Assembly (NCBI GenBank): GCA_024239075.1
Contig: JANBVI010000064.1
Location: 310,001-374,000 of the forward strand
Origin: Fischerella sp. CENA71
Lineage (GTDB): Bacteria > Cyanobacteriota > Cyanobacteriia > Cyanobacteriales > Nostocaceae
Reading direction: 5' to 3'
Length of the DNA: 64,000 nt
The notes below the pieces were generated by a model. The model searched no databases. It was not told the origin of the DNA and worked only from the letters and a program-made list of their open reading frames with translations. Shown here in pieces: positions 9,147-17,394 of the stretch; position 1 is the stretch's first letter, and the number at the start of each line of letters is the position of its first letter. A program made the position numbers and the translations under genes.

Positions 9147-9920
9147 ATGAGTATGAGTAAATTATTACCTAAAGTTGGGCAAATTCTGCGGTATTACCGG
9201 AGCTTGGCAGTATTATGCTTATTATGTCTGGTTCTCACTTGGTCATTGCCAGCCCAAGCTGCTACCCGCGTTAACCCACAACTCGAAGAGCAAGTTTTAG
9301 AAATCATCCGTAAGCACCCAGAAGTAATTATCGAATCTGTTCAAGCTTATCAACAGCAAAAAGAACAGAAATTAGATAAAGTACGACAAGGATTTTTAGA
9401 GGATTTAAAAACCAATCCTCAAGCAGTCATTGCTGATTCTCCGACAATTGGCTCAAATGAATCAAAAACTATATTGGTAGAGTTTTCTGATTTTCAATGT
9501 CCCTACTGTGCTGAAGCTCATAAAACTTTAAAAAAACTGCTCGCAAAGCATCAAAAAGATGTCAAATTTGTTTACAAACACTATCCTTTAACTCCAATTC
9601 ATGCTGAGGCAATGCCAGCTGCAAAAGCAGCTTGGGCAGCACAACAACAGAATAAGTTTTGGGAATATCAAGATGAGTTATTTACTAATCAAGATCAACT
9701 AGGTGAATCTTTATATGTAAATACTGCTAAAAAGCTGAATTTAAATTTAGCAAAATTCAACCAAGATAGAGAGATTGCTAATAGTGCCATTGAGAAAGAT
9801 ATACAATTAGCTAAAAAATTAGGTCTTTCTGGTACACCATTTTTTATTATTAGCAGTGAAACGGTTTCTGGTGCTGTACAGATATCTGACCTGGAAAATA
9901 TTTTAGCGAACGCCAAGTAG
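9147..9920 (+). CDS. Secreted DsbA-like thiol-disulfide oxidoreductase
   Basis: 257 residues. An N-terminal signal segment (hydrophobic about 20-35, ending LPAQAAT) directs it across the membrane, to the periplasm or thylakoid lumen. After an alpha-helical, Gln/Lys-rich spacer comes a thioredoxin-fold DsbA/ScsC-like domain: EFSDFQCPYC with the redox pair C118-P-Y-C121, KHYPLTPIH, a helical insertion, and the cis-proline loop SGTPFF. This matches the disulfide-forming branch (thioredoxin_4/DSBA), so the protein probably oxidises or isomerises disulfides in exported proteins. The start can be the ATG at 9147 or at 9153; neither has a Shine-Dalgarno. It lies 79 bp behind the kinase gene; I see no functional link. 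Confidence 0.88.
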   Translation: MSMSKLLPKVGQILRYYRSLAVLCLLCLVLTWSLPAQAATRVNPQLEEQVLEIIRKHPEVIIESVQAYQQQKEQKLDKVRQGFLEDLKTNPQAVIADSPTIGSNESKTILVEFSDFQCPYCAEAHKTLKKLLAKHQKDVKFVYKHYPLTPIHAEAMPAAKAAWAAQQQNKFWEYQDELFTNQDQLGESLYVNTAKKLNLNLAKFNQDREIANSAIEKDIQLAKKLGLSGTPFFIISSETVSGAVQISDLENILANAK

Positions 9921-9939
9921 TTGATACAAATACAGACGA

Positions 9940-9969
9940 TGTAGAGACAGTAAATTTACGGTCTCTACA
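9940..9969. repeat. Hairpin-forming dispersed repeat (TGTAGAGAC...GTCTCTACA)
   Basis: TGTAGAGAC at 9940-9948 pairs perfectly with GTCTCTACA at 9961-9969, and the loop itself contains GTAAA/TTTAC. It lies 19 bp after the DsbA-like gene and may act as its terminator, although no T-run follows. Similar GTCTCTACA words occur elsewhere (for example near 36031), suggesting a dispersed repeat. Confidence 0.6.
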
Positions 9970-10055
9970 AGTTTATCAAGTACTCCGGAAAGTTTTTCTA
10001 TTGGTGTGAATCTCAAAATATATTGACTCATCGCTGCCAAGTTCTGAGGTTATTA

Positions 10056-10754
10056 ATGCATCGGCTGCTATCTTGGATATTTACCTCTATTCCCATAATC
10101 ACAAGCTGTTCTGCAAATCAAGTCTTTCAGCCTGATTTTGTAGCGACAAAAACTCCTGTTGCAACTTCTAATCCACCAAAGCGGGGAGACTATCTTTCGC
10201 CATTGGAACAACAAGTAATTGTGGAAATGAACAAGGCGAGGACTGATCCTAAAAGTTATGTAGCTGTACTCAAAAATTACAGAAGCCGCTTTGTGGGTAA
10301 TCAAGTCCGAATTTCTCAAAATGTTTATTTACAAACTCAAGAAGGAGTCAAAGCTGTTGATGAAGCGATCGCCTATCTCAACTCAGTTCGTCCTGTGGGT
10401 GCTTTGAGTGCATCTAAAGGTATGTCTCTAGCAGCTAGGGATCATGTTAAAGATCAAGGTGCTAAAGGTGCAACAGGTCATAATGGCAGTGATGGTAGCG
10501 ATCCCTTCACACGTCTGAATCGCTATGGGAGTTGGAAAATTACTGCTGGCGAGAATATTAGCTACGGTTCGCACACAGCCCAAGATATTGTCATGCAGCT
10601 AATTATCGATGATGGAGTGAGCGATCGCGGTCATCGCATAAATATTTTTAACCCAAATTTTAAAGTTGCAGGAGTGGCTTTTGGAATTCACTCCACATAC
10701 AGGCAAATGTGCGTTATTAATTATGCTGGAGGGTATGTAGAAAAATCTGTGTGA
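10056..10754 (+). CDS. CAP-domain (SCP/PR1-like) lipoprotein
   Basis: 232 residues. The start is fixed by GAGGT five bases before the ATG at 10056; a longer frame begins with TTG at 10023. A short signal ends in a lipobox-like IITSC (C18), so the mature protein is probably lipid-anchored outside the cytoplasm. The rest is a CAP domain (CYTH/SCP family): [19 protein letters not shown] at its beginning, a [18 protein letters not shown] block with the metal-binding-type His, AGENISYG, and [15 protein letters not shown] at the end. Bacterial CAP proteins are common and mostly uncharacterised; protease, lipid-binding and cell-wall roles have been proposed for the superfamily. Confidence 0.88.
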   Translation: MHRLLSWIFTSIPIITSCSANQVFQPDFVATKTPVATSNPPKRGDYLSPLEQQVIVEMNKARTDPKSYVAVLKNYRSRFVGNQVRISQNVYLQTQEGVKAVDEAIAYLNSVRPVGALSASKGMSLAARDHVKDQGAKGATGHNGSDGSDPFTRLNRYGSWKITAGENISYGSHTAQDIVMQLIIDDGVSDRGHRINIFNPNFKVAGVAFGIHSTYRQMCVINYAGGYVEKSV

Positions 10755-10772
10755 AAACAAAGGCTAAGAATC

Positions 10773-11630
10773 ATGGGCGATCGCTCTGTTTACCAAAATT
10801 TCCCAGCCATATCATTGAACGTCCAAATAAAAGGTCAGGGCTTCCCCATTCTCTGTTTACATGGTCATCCTGGTTCTGGTTCTAGTCTTTCTGTTTTTAC
10901 CGATCACCTCTCTAACCGCTTCCAAACTATTGCTCCAGACCTCCGTGGCTATGGCAAAAGTCGATTTAATGACAATTTTGTTATGAGCGACCATTTAGAT
11001 GACTTAGAGAGCCTTATAGAACGCTTGCAGATAGAAAAATGCTTGATATTGGGATGGTCGCTCGGTGGCATTTTGGCGATGGAATTGGCACTCCGGTTAT
11101 CTGAGCGCGTGACTGGGTTAATTTTGATAGCAACTGCTGCTCGACCGAGAGGAAACCATCCACCCATAACTTGGCAGGATAATTTCTATACCGGGGTTGC
11201 CTCTATTTTGAATTTAATCAAACCAGGCTGGGAGTGGAATATTGAGACATTTGGTAAGCGATCGCTATTTCGCTACCTGATTCAACAACATACCACCACT
11301 ACCTACAAATACATAGCCAAGGATGCTGTGTCAGCTTATTTACAAACCTCAGCGTTTGCAACTCGCGCTCTCTATACGGCAATCAAAGCAGGTTACAACC
11401 GCCTTGCTGATCTTGAGCAAATTCAGTGTCCTGCTTTAGTCATGGCAGGTTCTCAAGATCGCCACATCACACCCGATTCTAGTATAGAAACAGCCCGACA
11501 CTTACAAAATTGCCAGTGGCAGTGTTACGCCAATACTGCTCATCTTTTCCCGTGGGAAATTCCCAATCAGGTATTGAGCGATATTGATCATTGGTTGGAG
11601 GCGCATCCAGAAATAGTCAAGAGTAATTAG
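10773..11630 (+). CDS. Alpha/beta hydrolase
   Basis: 285 residues with the complete alpha/beta-hydrolase signature: oxyanion loop LHGHPGSGSS, PDLRGYGKSR, nucleophile S96 in GWSLGG, acid D229 in GSQDRHI, and general base H257 in NTAHLFPWE. The cap domain between strands 6 and 7 (about 125-205) is helical. No signal peptide, so cytoplasmic. It is typical of the broad esterase/C-C hydrolase branch; substrate cannot be read from sequence. The ATG at 10773 lies 18 bp after the CAP lipoprotein stop, so the two genes are probably in one transcript. Confidence 0.88.
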   Translation: MGDRSVYQNFPAISLNVQIKGQGFPILCLHGHPGSGSSLSVFTDHLSNRFQTIAPDLRGYGKSRFNDNFVMSDHLDDLESLIERLQIEKCLILGWSLGGILAMELALRLSERVTGLILIATAARPRGNHPPITWQDNFYTGVASILNLIKPGWEWNIETFGKRSLFRYLIQQHTTTTYKYIAKDAVSAYLQTSAFATRALYTAIKAGYNRLADLEQIQCPALVMAGSQDRHITPDSSIETARHLQNCQWQCYANTAHLFPWEIPNQVLSDIDHWLEAHPEIVKSN

Positions 11631-11645
11631 TCAATGGTCAGGGAA

Positions 11646-11722
11646 TTTTGGATTTTAGATTTTGGATTGTGAGAAAAACAAGAAAGCGAATTTATTCACG
11701 GGGATAATCCAAAATCCAAAAT
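11646..11722. repeat. Dispersed GGATTTTAGATTTTGG repeat pair in inverted orientation
   Basis: TTGGATTTTAGATTTTGGAT (11648-11667) and the opposite-strand words ATAATCCAAAATCCAAAAT (near 11704-11722) flank a short spacer between convergent genes. The same word recurs at 25141-25155, 25182-25201, 30993-31018 and 47226-47240, always at gene borders, so it is a dispersed cyanobacterial repeat. Confidence 0.6.
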
Positions 11723-11760
11723 AGTTCGACGATTGATACTTGACTTTTGACCAGCCTTAC

Positions 11761-12063
11761 TTAAACTTGACCGCTAAAGACAGGCTGTACTTTGCGGTCA
11801 GTCAATTCCCCCAGGTCTTCAGCAATTGTCAAGACATTTGGTTTACAACGTTTTACATCTATAGCTATTCCTTGCGCGCCTTCCTGTTCCAAATCTTCTA
11901 CATAACCTTTAACAGCTGCTTTTGCTTCTGCCGAGTTAAAAAATGGGCCAAAGTAGTATGTACATTTGGGATTCTGTGTAACAATTTCTATCCACCAAGC
12001 CAATCCCAAAGTATCGAATATGTTAGCCAAAAATTCCCTAGATTGTTCCCAAATAGTTTTCAT
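11761..12063 (-). CDS. DUF1816 domain protein
   Basis: A 100-residue soluble protein starting at ATG 12063. The segment LGLAWWIEIVTQNPKCTYYFGPF followed by SAEAKAAVKGYVEDLEQEGAQGI is the DUF1816 signature, a small domain found mainly in cyanobacteria, often in stand-alone proteins of about this size. No catalytic residues can be named. It is the first of a run of minus-strand genes and lies 70 bp beyond the rlmB stop; the close spacing allows co-transcription with rlmB but does not prove it. Confidence 0.85.
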   Translation of the reverse strand: MKTIWEQSREFLANIFDTLGLAWWIEIVTQNPKCTYYFGPFFNSAEAKAAVKGYVEDLEQEGAQGIAIDVKRCKPNVLTIAEDLGELTDRKVQPVFSGQV

Positions 12064-12133
12064 GGTTTGCGCCAGTTTATTAACGTTGTATTGGGTCTTA
12101 AAGGTTTGTTGTAGTTGTGTGCTTTACATTTCT

Positions 12134-13141
12134 TTATACTCTGTTACCACCGTTTTTCCAAGTGGTTTTTTGTAGTTTATCGAAATGTAGCGTATTTTTT
12201 TCCCAGCGTTGGCGATAAATTTCATACAAAGCCATCCCAGCTGCAACTGATGCATTCAGGCTAGGAGTCTTACCCTGTAAGGGGATTGACACTAAAACAT
12301 CACAGCAACGTTGTGTCAACAAACTTAGACCTTCTCCTTCAGATCCCACTACTAAAACGATCGCACCATTAAAATCGACTGTTTGTATTGGTTCGTTACC
12401 TTCACAAGCAGTTCCGTAAATCCAGAAACCGGCTGTTTTCATTTCTTCCAAAGCACGGTGCAGATTCACGACTCTCGCAACTGGAAAATGTTCTAAAGCA
12501 CCTGCTGCTACTTTCATGACTGTGGAAGTGATCCCACATGCTCGTCGTTGCGGGATAATCAACCCTTGAGCACCGATCGCTTCAGCTGTGCGAATAATTG
12601 CCCCTAAATTATGGGGATCAGTGATCCCATCAGCAGCAACGATGACTGGATTGGTCACCGATTTGGCACTTTCGAGCAACTCGTGGAATTCTATGTAGCT
12701 ATAGGGAGCAATTTGTGCTGCTATACCTTGGTGATTTCTCCCCTCAGTAATTTGGTCTAAGCGCTTGGGTTCTACCTCATCAATGATCGTCCCATTGTCC
12801 TTGGCTTGTAAAATCAAAGAGTGAAAGCGGTGATCGTAGCGCAGGCGGGAAGTAATCCAAATCCGGTTCAGCAAGCGTTGACTTTCCAATGCACTCAAGA
12901 CTGGATAGCGACCGTAGATCAGATCGCTATCTTGATCTTGTGCATTATCTAGTGCTTTATCCTGTGGTTGTTTTTTATGGCTTGGTGTATCCACTTTTTG
13001 AGTGGAAGTGCGAACAATATTAGGAACAACGCGCTTGCTCTTTAATTTTAGGGTTTGTCCCCGATTTCTTTCACCAGTAGTGATAATTTTTTTCGTGTTG
13101 TTTGCCATGGGATTGTTTGGGTTATGCGTAGGAGTGGGCAT
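12134..13141 (-). CDS. rlmB: 23S rRNA (guanosine-2'-O-)-methyltransferase RlmB (SpoU/TrmH family)
   Basis: 335 residues. It has a charged, disordered N-terminus (1-70), a SpoU substrate-binding domain (about 73-150, beginning [12 protein letters not shown]), and the SPOUT trefoil-knot methyltransferase domain with its three motifs: N178-L-G-A-I-I-R184-[11 protein letters not shown] (265-273) and [20 protein letters not shown] (285-304). It transfers a methyl group from SAM to the 2'-OH of a guanosine in 23S rRNA (G2251 in E. coli). The start can be the ATG at 13141 or the one at 13108 (MANNTKK); neither has a clear Shine-Dalgarno. It lies 170 bp downstream of mrnC, a widespread bacterial gene neighbourhood for ribosome maturation. 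Confidence 0.93.
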   Translation of the reverse strand: MPTPTHNPNNPMANNTKKIITTGERNRGQTLKLKSKRVVPNIVRTSTQKVDTPSHKKQPQDKALDNAQDQDSDLIYGRYPVLSALESQRLLNRIWITSRLRYDHRFHSLILQAKDNGTIIDEVEPKRLDQITEGRNHQGIAAQIAPYSYIEFHELLESAKSVTNPVIVAADGITDPHNLGAIIRTAEAIGAQGLIIPQRRACGITSTVMKVAAGALEHFPVARVVNLHRALEEMKTAGFWIYGTACEGNEPIQTVDFNGAIVLVVGSEGEGLSLLTQRCCDVLVSIPLQGKTPSLNASVAAGMALYEIYRQRWEKNTLHFDKLQKTTWKNGGNRV

Positions 13142-13310
13142 CCGATATTGAAAAACTTAAAAACCATAAAAATTTGTTGCTTGAATCTAGCGATGACGAC
13201 CTTTTTCGGTGTCCACAAGCTGTCAATAGTCAGTCTAAACTCATAACCTCACACCATATATCGAACATAAATAATAAGCAATTCTACTTTTATGAGGTTG
13301 TTTTTTCTCA

Positions 13311-13769
13311 CTACTTTTCTAATTGCAGTTGTTGTAATATTTCAGTTAAACGTAGGTAATCAGTAATATATAAATAGCCGATTAAAGTCTCTAGGCTAGT
13401 TGCTTGTTGATATATTTTCGGGTTTAGCCGTTTAGGACGTCCTGTGGCAGCATTACGGCCCCGTCGGACTATTTCTAATTCGCTGTCCCGCAGATGAGGA
13501 ATAAGCGATCGCAGATGCAGCGCCTGCTTTTCTGCCCTGACCTGTGCCACTACCAAACGATGGTAAGTTTCGCTTCGCTGCGGCGGCAGCAGATAATACA
13601 TCCTAACATAAAGTTCGTACACTGCATCTCCCAAATATGCTAAAGCAACAGGAGAAAGTTGTTGTAGTTGTGCTTGGTCAGTGTGCTGTGGGAATAAATT
13701 TTCTATAGTTGCTCGCATCAACTGCCAACAAGACGAATCTAACACCCCAGATTCATCTTGTTCATTCAA
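13311..13769 (-). CDS. mrnC: Mini-ribonuclease III
   Basis: An RNase III-like catalytic domain without the dsRNA-binding domain, which defines Mini-III. Visible are LSPVALAYLGDAVYEL with the catalytic Asp, VRAEKQA, RRGRNAATGRPKRLN and SLETLIGYLYI. It trims 23S rRNA ends in characterised bacteria, which fits its neighbour rlmB. Start choice: the open frame extends to a GTG at 13793, but a perfect AAGGAGG followed by 8 nt precedes a TTG at 13769, so I prefer TTG (about 152 residues, close to the family size). Either way the catalytic domain is complete. Confidence 0.92.
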   Translation of the reverse strand: MNEQDESGVLDSSCWQLMRATIENLFPQHTDQAQLQQLSPVALAYLGDAVYELYVRMYYLLPPQRSETYHRLVVAQVRAEKQALHLRSLIPHLRDSELEIVRRGRNAATGRPKRLNPKIYQQATSLETLIGYLYITDYLRLTEILQQLQLEK

Positions 13770-14019
13770 TAAGTTTTCCTCCTTTGATTTCACAAGCTCA
13801 TTATTCCTTGAAAACTATATTTGGGAGGTTGGGGATGGTGCATTTGTTTAAGCAGATCAGTGTTCTCCCAATAGACCAGCTTTATTTAAGATTAGAATGA
13901 ACTTTGAGATTGTGAAGTACCTAATTTTCATTCTTTATAGTTTTTTTGGGATTGCTATTGCTCAATGGTCAGTGATAGACATTCAACAAGCAACCAACAA
14001 CCAAACTAACTGCTCACAA

Positions 14020-14054
14020 AAATTAAGCTATCCAGATTGAACATCGGATAGCTA
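14020..14054 (-). terminator. Probable intrinsic terminator of the STAS gene
   Basis: AGCTATCC (14026-14033) pairs with GGATAGCT (14046-14053). Read on the minus strand, the hairpin follows the STAS stop at 14078 and is followed by TAATTTTTG, a short T-rich tract. Confidence 0.6.
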
Positions 14055-14077
14055 ATTTTATCAGCACAGCCAAGCTA

Positions 14078-14482
14078 TCAAGAAGGGTTCTTGACGTTTT
14101 CTAAAGCTTCATCAACTGATTTTTGCAGCATCAGAAACTTTTCTAAACGGACAAGCTTGACTGTTTGAGTGACGCGAGCATTAGTGACGATCTGCAAAGT
14201 ACCTTCAGCATTTTGCGCCTGCTTGGCTAGTTGCACCAAAGCACCCAAGCCGGAACTATCAACAAAGTCGATTTGTGAGAGATCCAGAATAATGTGCTTG
14301 GGACCCTCGTCAATCTTGCTTCCTAGTACTTTGCGGAAGGTCGGTTCCGAAAACGCGTCTAACAAACCTGTGAGGCGGAATAGCTGACAGTTATCCCGGA
14401 CTTCACGAGTACCTCTCAGGCTAACGGTTAGGTTTAGTGGTTCAGCAATAATTCCCTCCTCATATTCATAATGAACGCTCAA
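14078..14482 (-). CDS. STAS-domain protein (anti-sigma factor antagonist type)
   Basis: 134 residues forming one STAS domain. Core motif: HIILDLSQIDFVDSSGLGAL, with S76/S77 at the position phosphorylated in SpoIIAA/RsbV-type antagonists, and a C-terminal helix KLVRLEKFLMLQKSVDEAL. It would switch a partner (anti-sigma factor/serine kinase) by phosphorylation, but no kinase or phosphatase gene is adjacent. No in-frame ATG exists before the domain; the only usual start codon is TTG at 14482, giving MSVHYEYEEG. It sits between an STRR cluster (upstream) and a terminator. Confidence 0.88.
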   Translation of the reverse strand: MSVHYEYEEGIIAEPLNLTVSLRGTREVRDNCQLFRLTGLLDAFSEPTFRKVLGSKIDEGPKHIILDLSQIDFVDSSGLGALVQLAKQAQNAEGTLQIVTNARVTQTVKLVRLEKFLMLQKSVDEALENVKNPS

Positions 14483-14520
14483 GTATAGATGGTTTTGGTA
14501 GATGTTGTCTACATTGGAGA

Positions 14521-14602
14521 TCAGTTACCAGTTACCAGTTATTCAGTTATCAGTTAACAGCGAAAGGAAACTGTTCACTGTTCACTGTTTACTGTTCACT
14601 GT
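14521..14602. repeat. STRR cluster (CAGTTAC / CTGTTCA heptamer-like units)
   Basis: Tandem units of two types: GTTACCA/GTTATCA on the left and CTGTTCA on the right (CTGTTCACTGTTCACTGTTT). They fill the gap between the carA stop and the STAS start. This matches the short tandemly repeated repetitive sequences reported in filamentous cyanobacteria. Confidence 0.75.
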
Positions 14603-14620
14603 CTCGCACTTTCTCCATTT

Positions 14621-15799
14621 TTACTTTATTTTTACCTTATTAGAACTGTTTGCTGTTTGACGATCTGCGCGCATTGCTTGCACGAAATTCTCAAACAGGT
14701 AATCAGCGTCGTGAGGACCAGGAGAAGCTTCTGGGTGATACTGCACAGAAAATATAGGTAGATTCTTGTGACGTAATCCAGCAACAGTGCGATCGTTCAA
14801 GTTTAGGTGGCTGATTTCTACAGTGGTCTGAGGTAGGGTATCTGGGTTAATAGCAAAACTGTGGTTTTGACTGGTAATTTCCACCCGTTTTTCTAAACCT
14901 GCTGGCTGATTCAAGCCACGATGCCCAAATTTTAGTTTATAGGTTTCTGCTCCCAGTGCATGACCCAAAATTTGATGTCCCATGCAAATGCCAAACATTG
15001 GTTTTTGAGATGACAGTAAAGCTTTCGTAGTCTCAATACCTTCGGTCACAGTGGCGGGATCACCAGGACCATTGGAGAGAAAAATCCCATCTGGATTATA
15101 TTTGAGAATTTCTTCTATGGGGGTGTGGGCTGGAACAACAATAACTCGGCATCCGTAACTTGCCAGACGACGCAAGATATTACGTTTGATGCCAAAATCT
15201 AGAGCCACGACGGTGAAAGTTTCTTCAGAATTAGTTTTTGCCTCTGGGTTAAACTCCCAAACGGGATCAGTGGTTTGTGACCATTCGTATGCTGTTTGGG
15301 TAGTCACTTCACGGACAAGATTTAGTCCATTCATCGCAGGAGCTGCTAATACCCGTTCTAGCAGTTCGGCTTCGTCTAAAATTTCTGTAGAAATGCCACC
15401 ATTCATGGCTCCAAAAATGCGAATTTTGCGCGTTAAGGCGCGGGTGTCTATGCCGTAAATACCTGGTATTTGGTGCTGTTTGAGGTAGTCTGGTAAAGAT
15501 TGCGAGGATCGCCAGTTACTCGGTCGGGTACAAATATTGCGCGCGATCGCTCCCCGCACATACGGTCGATCTGATTCTTCATCCTCTGGATTTACACCTG
15601 TGTTACCCAATTCTGGATAAGTAAAAATTACTATCTGACCACAGTAACTAGGATCTGTCAGGACTTCTTGATATCCGGTCATACCGGTGTTAAATACCAC
15701 TTCCCCGATAGTAGTGCCTGTAGCACCAAAAGACCAACCGCGATAAGTGGTTCCGTCGGCAAGAACTAGTAAGGCAGGTATTGCGTCAAATAAGGCCAT
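14621..15799 (-). CDS. carA: Carbamoyl-phosphate synthase small (glutaminase) subunit
   Basis: 392 residues from ATG 15799. The N-terminal CPSase_sm_chain domain (about 6-140) contains [21 protein letters not shown], and the C-terminal class I glutamine amidotransferase contains the nucleophile C272 in FGICMGHQ and the catalytic His/Glu block [12 protein letters not shown]. It hydrolyses glutamine and channels ammonia to CarB to make carbamoyl phosphate for pyrimidines and arginine. CarB is not in the window, as usual in cyanobacteria. It stands alone between repeat-rich intergenic regions. Confidence 0.97.
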   Translation of the reverse strand: MALFDAIPALLVLADGTTYRGWSFGATGTTIGEVVFNTGMTGYQEVLTDPSYCGQIVIFTYPELGNTGVNPEDEESDRPYVRGAIARNICTRPSNWRSSQSLPDYLKQHQIPGIYGIDTRALTRKIRIFGAMNGGISTEILDEAELLERVLAAPAMNGLNLVREVTTQTAYEWSQTTDPVWEFNPEAKTNSEETFTVVALDFGIKRNILRRLASYGCRVIVVPAHTPIEEILKYNPDGIFLSNGPGDPATVTEGIETTKALLSSQKPMFGICMGHQILGHALGAETYKLKFGHRGLNQPAGLEKRVEITSQNHSFAINPDTLPQTTVEISHLNLNDRTVAGLRHKNLPIFSVQYHPEASPGPHDADYLFENFVQAMRADRQTANSSNKVKIK

Positions 15800-16305
15800 A
15801 GGCTGTTAGGTTGAAAAAAGGGATTGGGGATTGGGGATAGTGGGGCCCCCTCTGGGGAACTCGGGGCCCCCACACCCTTGGGGGAGTGGGGATTAGGGGC
15901 GAAGGGGCAACGGGGATCGGGGACAAGGGAGACATATCAATTCAAAATACCCTACAGGAAGGCTGCGTCTACAAAATACCTACGGTAGGCGCGTAGCGAC
16001 TTCTGGTAAGTAGCCTCTCCGCGTCTACAAAATTAAGAACTTGTTTACCCCAATCCCCGATCCCTGACCCCCTATCCCTGTTCTCCAGTCCACAGCGAAG
16101 AATCATTATCCCATGAATTTATCATTTGAATTGCTTTGTCTGCTTGCAGTACAATAGCCACAGACAAAATTAACTCGAAATAATTTTTATCGGCAACGGC
16201 ATTCTCTTTAAATTTAAAAATATAGTGCATCTTTTATTGAATTCGGATATTAGCATGATTCCAAAGTATCTTGGGTATAGGGGAAGGTATGCGTTCTAAA
16301 CAATT
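15800..16305. repeat. Repeat-rich intergenic region upstream of carA (G-rich/C-rich and GCGTCTAC elements)
   Basis: No gene. From 15815 to 15935 the plus strand is strongly G-rich (GGGATTGGGGATTGGGGAT, ACGGGGATCGGGGACAAGGG) and contains GGGGCCCCC-type inverted pieces; 16055-16085 has the complementary C-rich word (CCCCAATCCCCGATCCCTG). Between them are two GCGTCTACAAAAT words (15966 and 16021) around GGCGCGTAGCGACTTCTGG. The arrangement, G-rich arm, middle, C-rich arm, can fold into a long imperfect hairpin and matches the elements at 18131, 19095 and 57957. Confidence 0.75.
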
Positions 16306-17394
16306 ATGCTTCAGTCTTTGTTATCCCAAGTCACGCTAATATTTCTTTCCACCACACTCGCGATTTTTGCTGTTGCTTGTCGGAAGGACAAACAGGCTGT
16401 TGTGGATCATCAGCAACAACAACCAGAAGCTGTAGAAAAGAGTCCGATCGCTTCTGGTGAGAACACACCATTACCGACAATCACTCCACAACCACAGCAA
16501 TACCAAGCTTCTGACATGCCATCCGATACTTTTGAGTTAGGCTTGGATAAAGCAGCTAGTGCTGATACTATCAGTCAATCTGCTCAATCAACAGAAGATT
16601 GGAATTTAGTAGTTAGTCAGTATGAAGATGCGATCGCGTTGATGAAACAAGTAGATCGGCAAAGTACTTTCTTTCCCAGCGCTCAAGACAAGATCATCCA
16701 ATATCAACGCCGGATTAAATACGCTCGACAGCAAGTCTTCTCTCGCAAGGAACCACCACCAAAAGTAACAACACAAGTACAACAACAACCTTCCAGGATA
16801 GTGCTTGTTGTTCCTCAACCTTCTGCTAAACCAGCAATTCTCCAAAAAACTCAACAACCAACAACCAACAACCGACAAGTAACAAGCAATACACAACAAC
16901 AGGTATTTGTAGCACCCACTACACAGCAGCGCAATGAACCTGTGGTGTTTGTCGCTCCGATTAAACGACGAGTCGGGGGGACACCAATCATTGATGTTGC
17001 TTTTAATGGCAATCAACAATTTGAGATGATTTTAGATACGGGAGCAAGTGGTACAGTCATCACCCAAGGTATGGCAAATGCCTTGGGGATAGTACCTTTT
17101 GGGAGAGCGAAAGCAAATACAGCCAGTGCAAAAGCGGTAGAATTTCCCGTTGGTTATGTAAATTCTATGGAAGTTGGCGGAGTGAGTGTCAAAAAAATTC
17201 CGGTGGCGATCGCTGGAACAGAATTAGAAACAGGACTTTTGGGACACGATTTTTTTGGTGACTACGAGATCACCATTAAGCGTGATGTGATAGAATTTCG
17301 TCCACCATCCTACTCTGGGCAACTCAATCCTGTAGGAACTCAACTAACTGTTCCAACTTCGTCCAAGCCACACCACTCTGAAGAATATCCCTAG
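16306..17394 (+). CDS. Lipoprotein with retropepsin-like aspartyl protease domain
   Basis: 362 residues from ATG 16306. Residues 1-25 form a signal ending AVAC (C25), a likely lipobox. Residues 30-215 are low complexity, rich in Gln, Pro and Thr, with a short helical stretch (about 85-145). The C-terminal domain (about 225-340) is a single-lobe clan AA protease: [12 protein letters not shown], the active-site D244-T-G-A-S-G, and the hydrophobic-Gly 'flap/psi-loop' [14 protein letters not shown]. Such proteins dimerise to be active. The target is unknown. The last 71 bp overlap the 3' end of trpD on the other strand. Confidence 0.85.
   Translation: MLQSLLSQVTLIFLSTTLAIFAVACRKDKQAVVDHQQQQPEAVEKSPIASGENTPLPTITPQPQQYQASDMPSDTFELGLDKAASADTISQSAQSTEDWNLVVSQYEDAIALMKQVDRQSTFFPSAQDKIIQYQRRIKYARQQVFSRKEPPPKVTTQVQQQPSRIVLVVPQPSAKPAILQKTQQPTTNNRQVTSNTQQQVFVAPTTQQRNEPVVFVAPIKRRVGGTPIIDVAFNGNQQFEMILDTGASGTVITQGMANALGIVPFGRAKANTASAKAVEFPVGYVNSMEVGGVSVKKIPVAIAGTELETGLLGHDFFGDYEITIKRDVIEFRPPSYSGQLNPVGTQLTVPTSSKPHHSEEYP

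Noticed and set aside
11740-12114. Plus-strand open frame of 124 codons
   Set aside because: It is antisense to the DUF1816 gene, which has clear family motifs; the translated sequence is Cys/Phe-rich shadow with no domain.
15800-16305. Possible insertion sequence or MITE with transposase
   Set aside because: No transposase frame and no clear terminal inverted repeats with target duplication; it is better described as a dispersed G/C-rich repeat.
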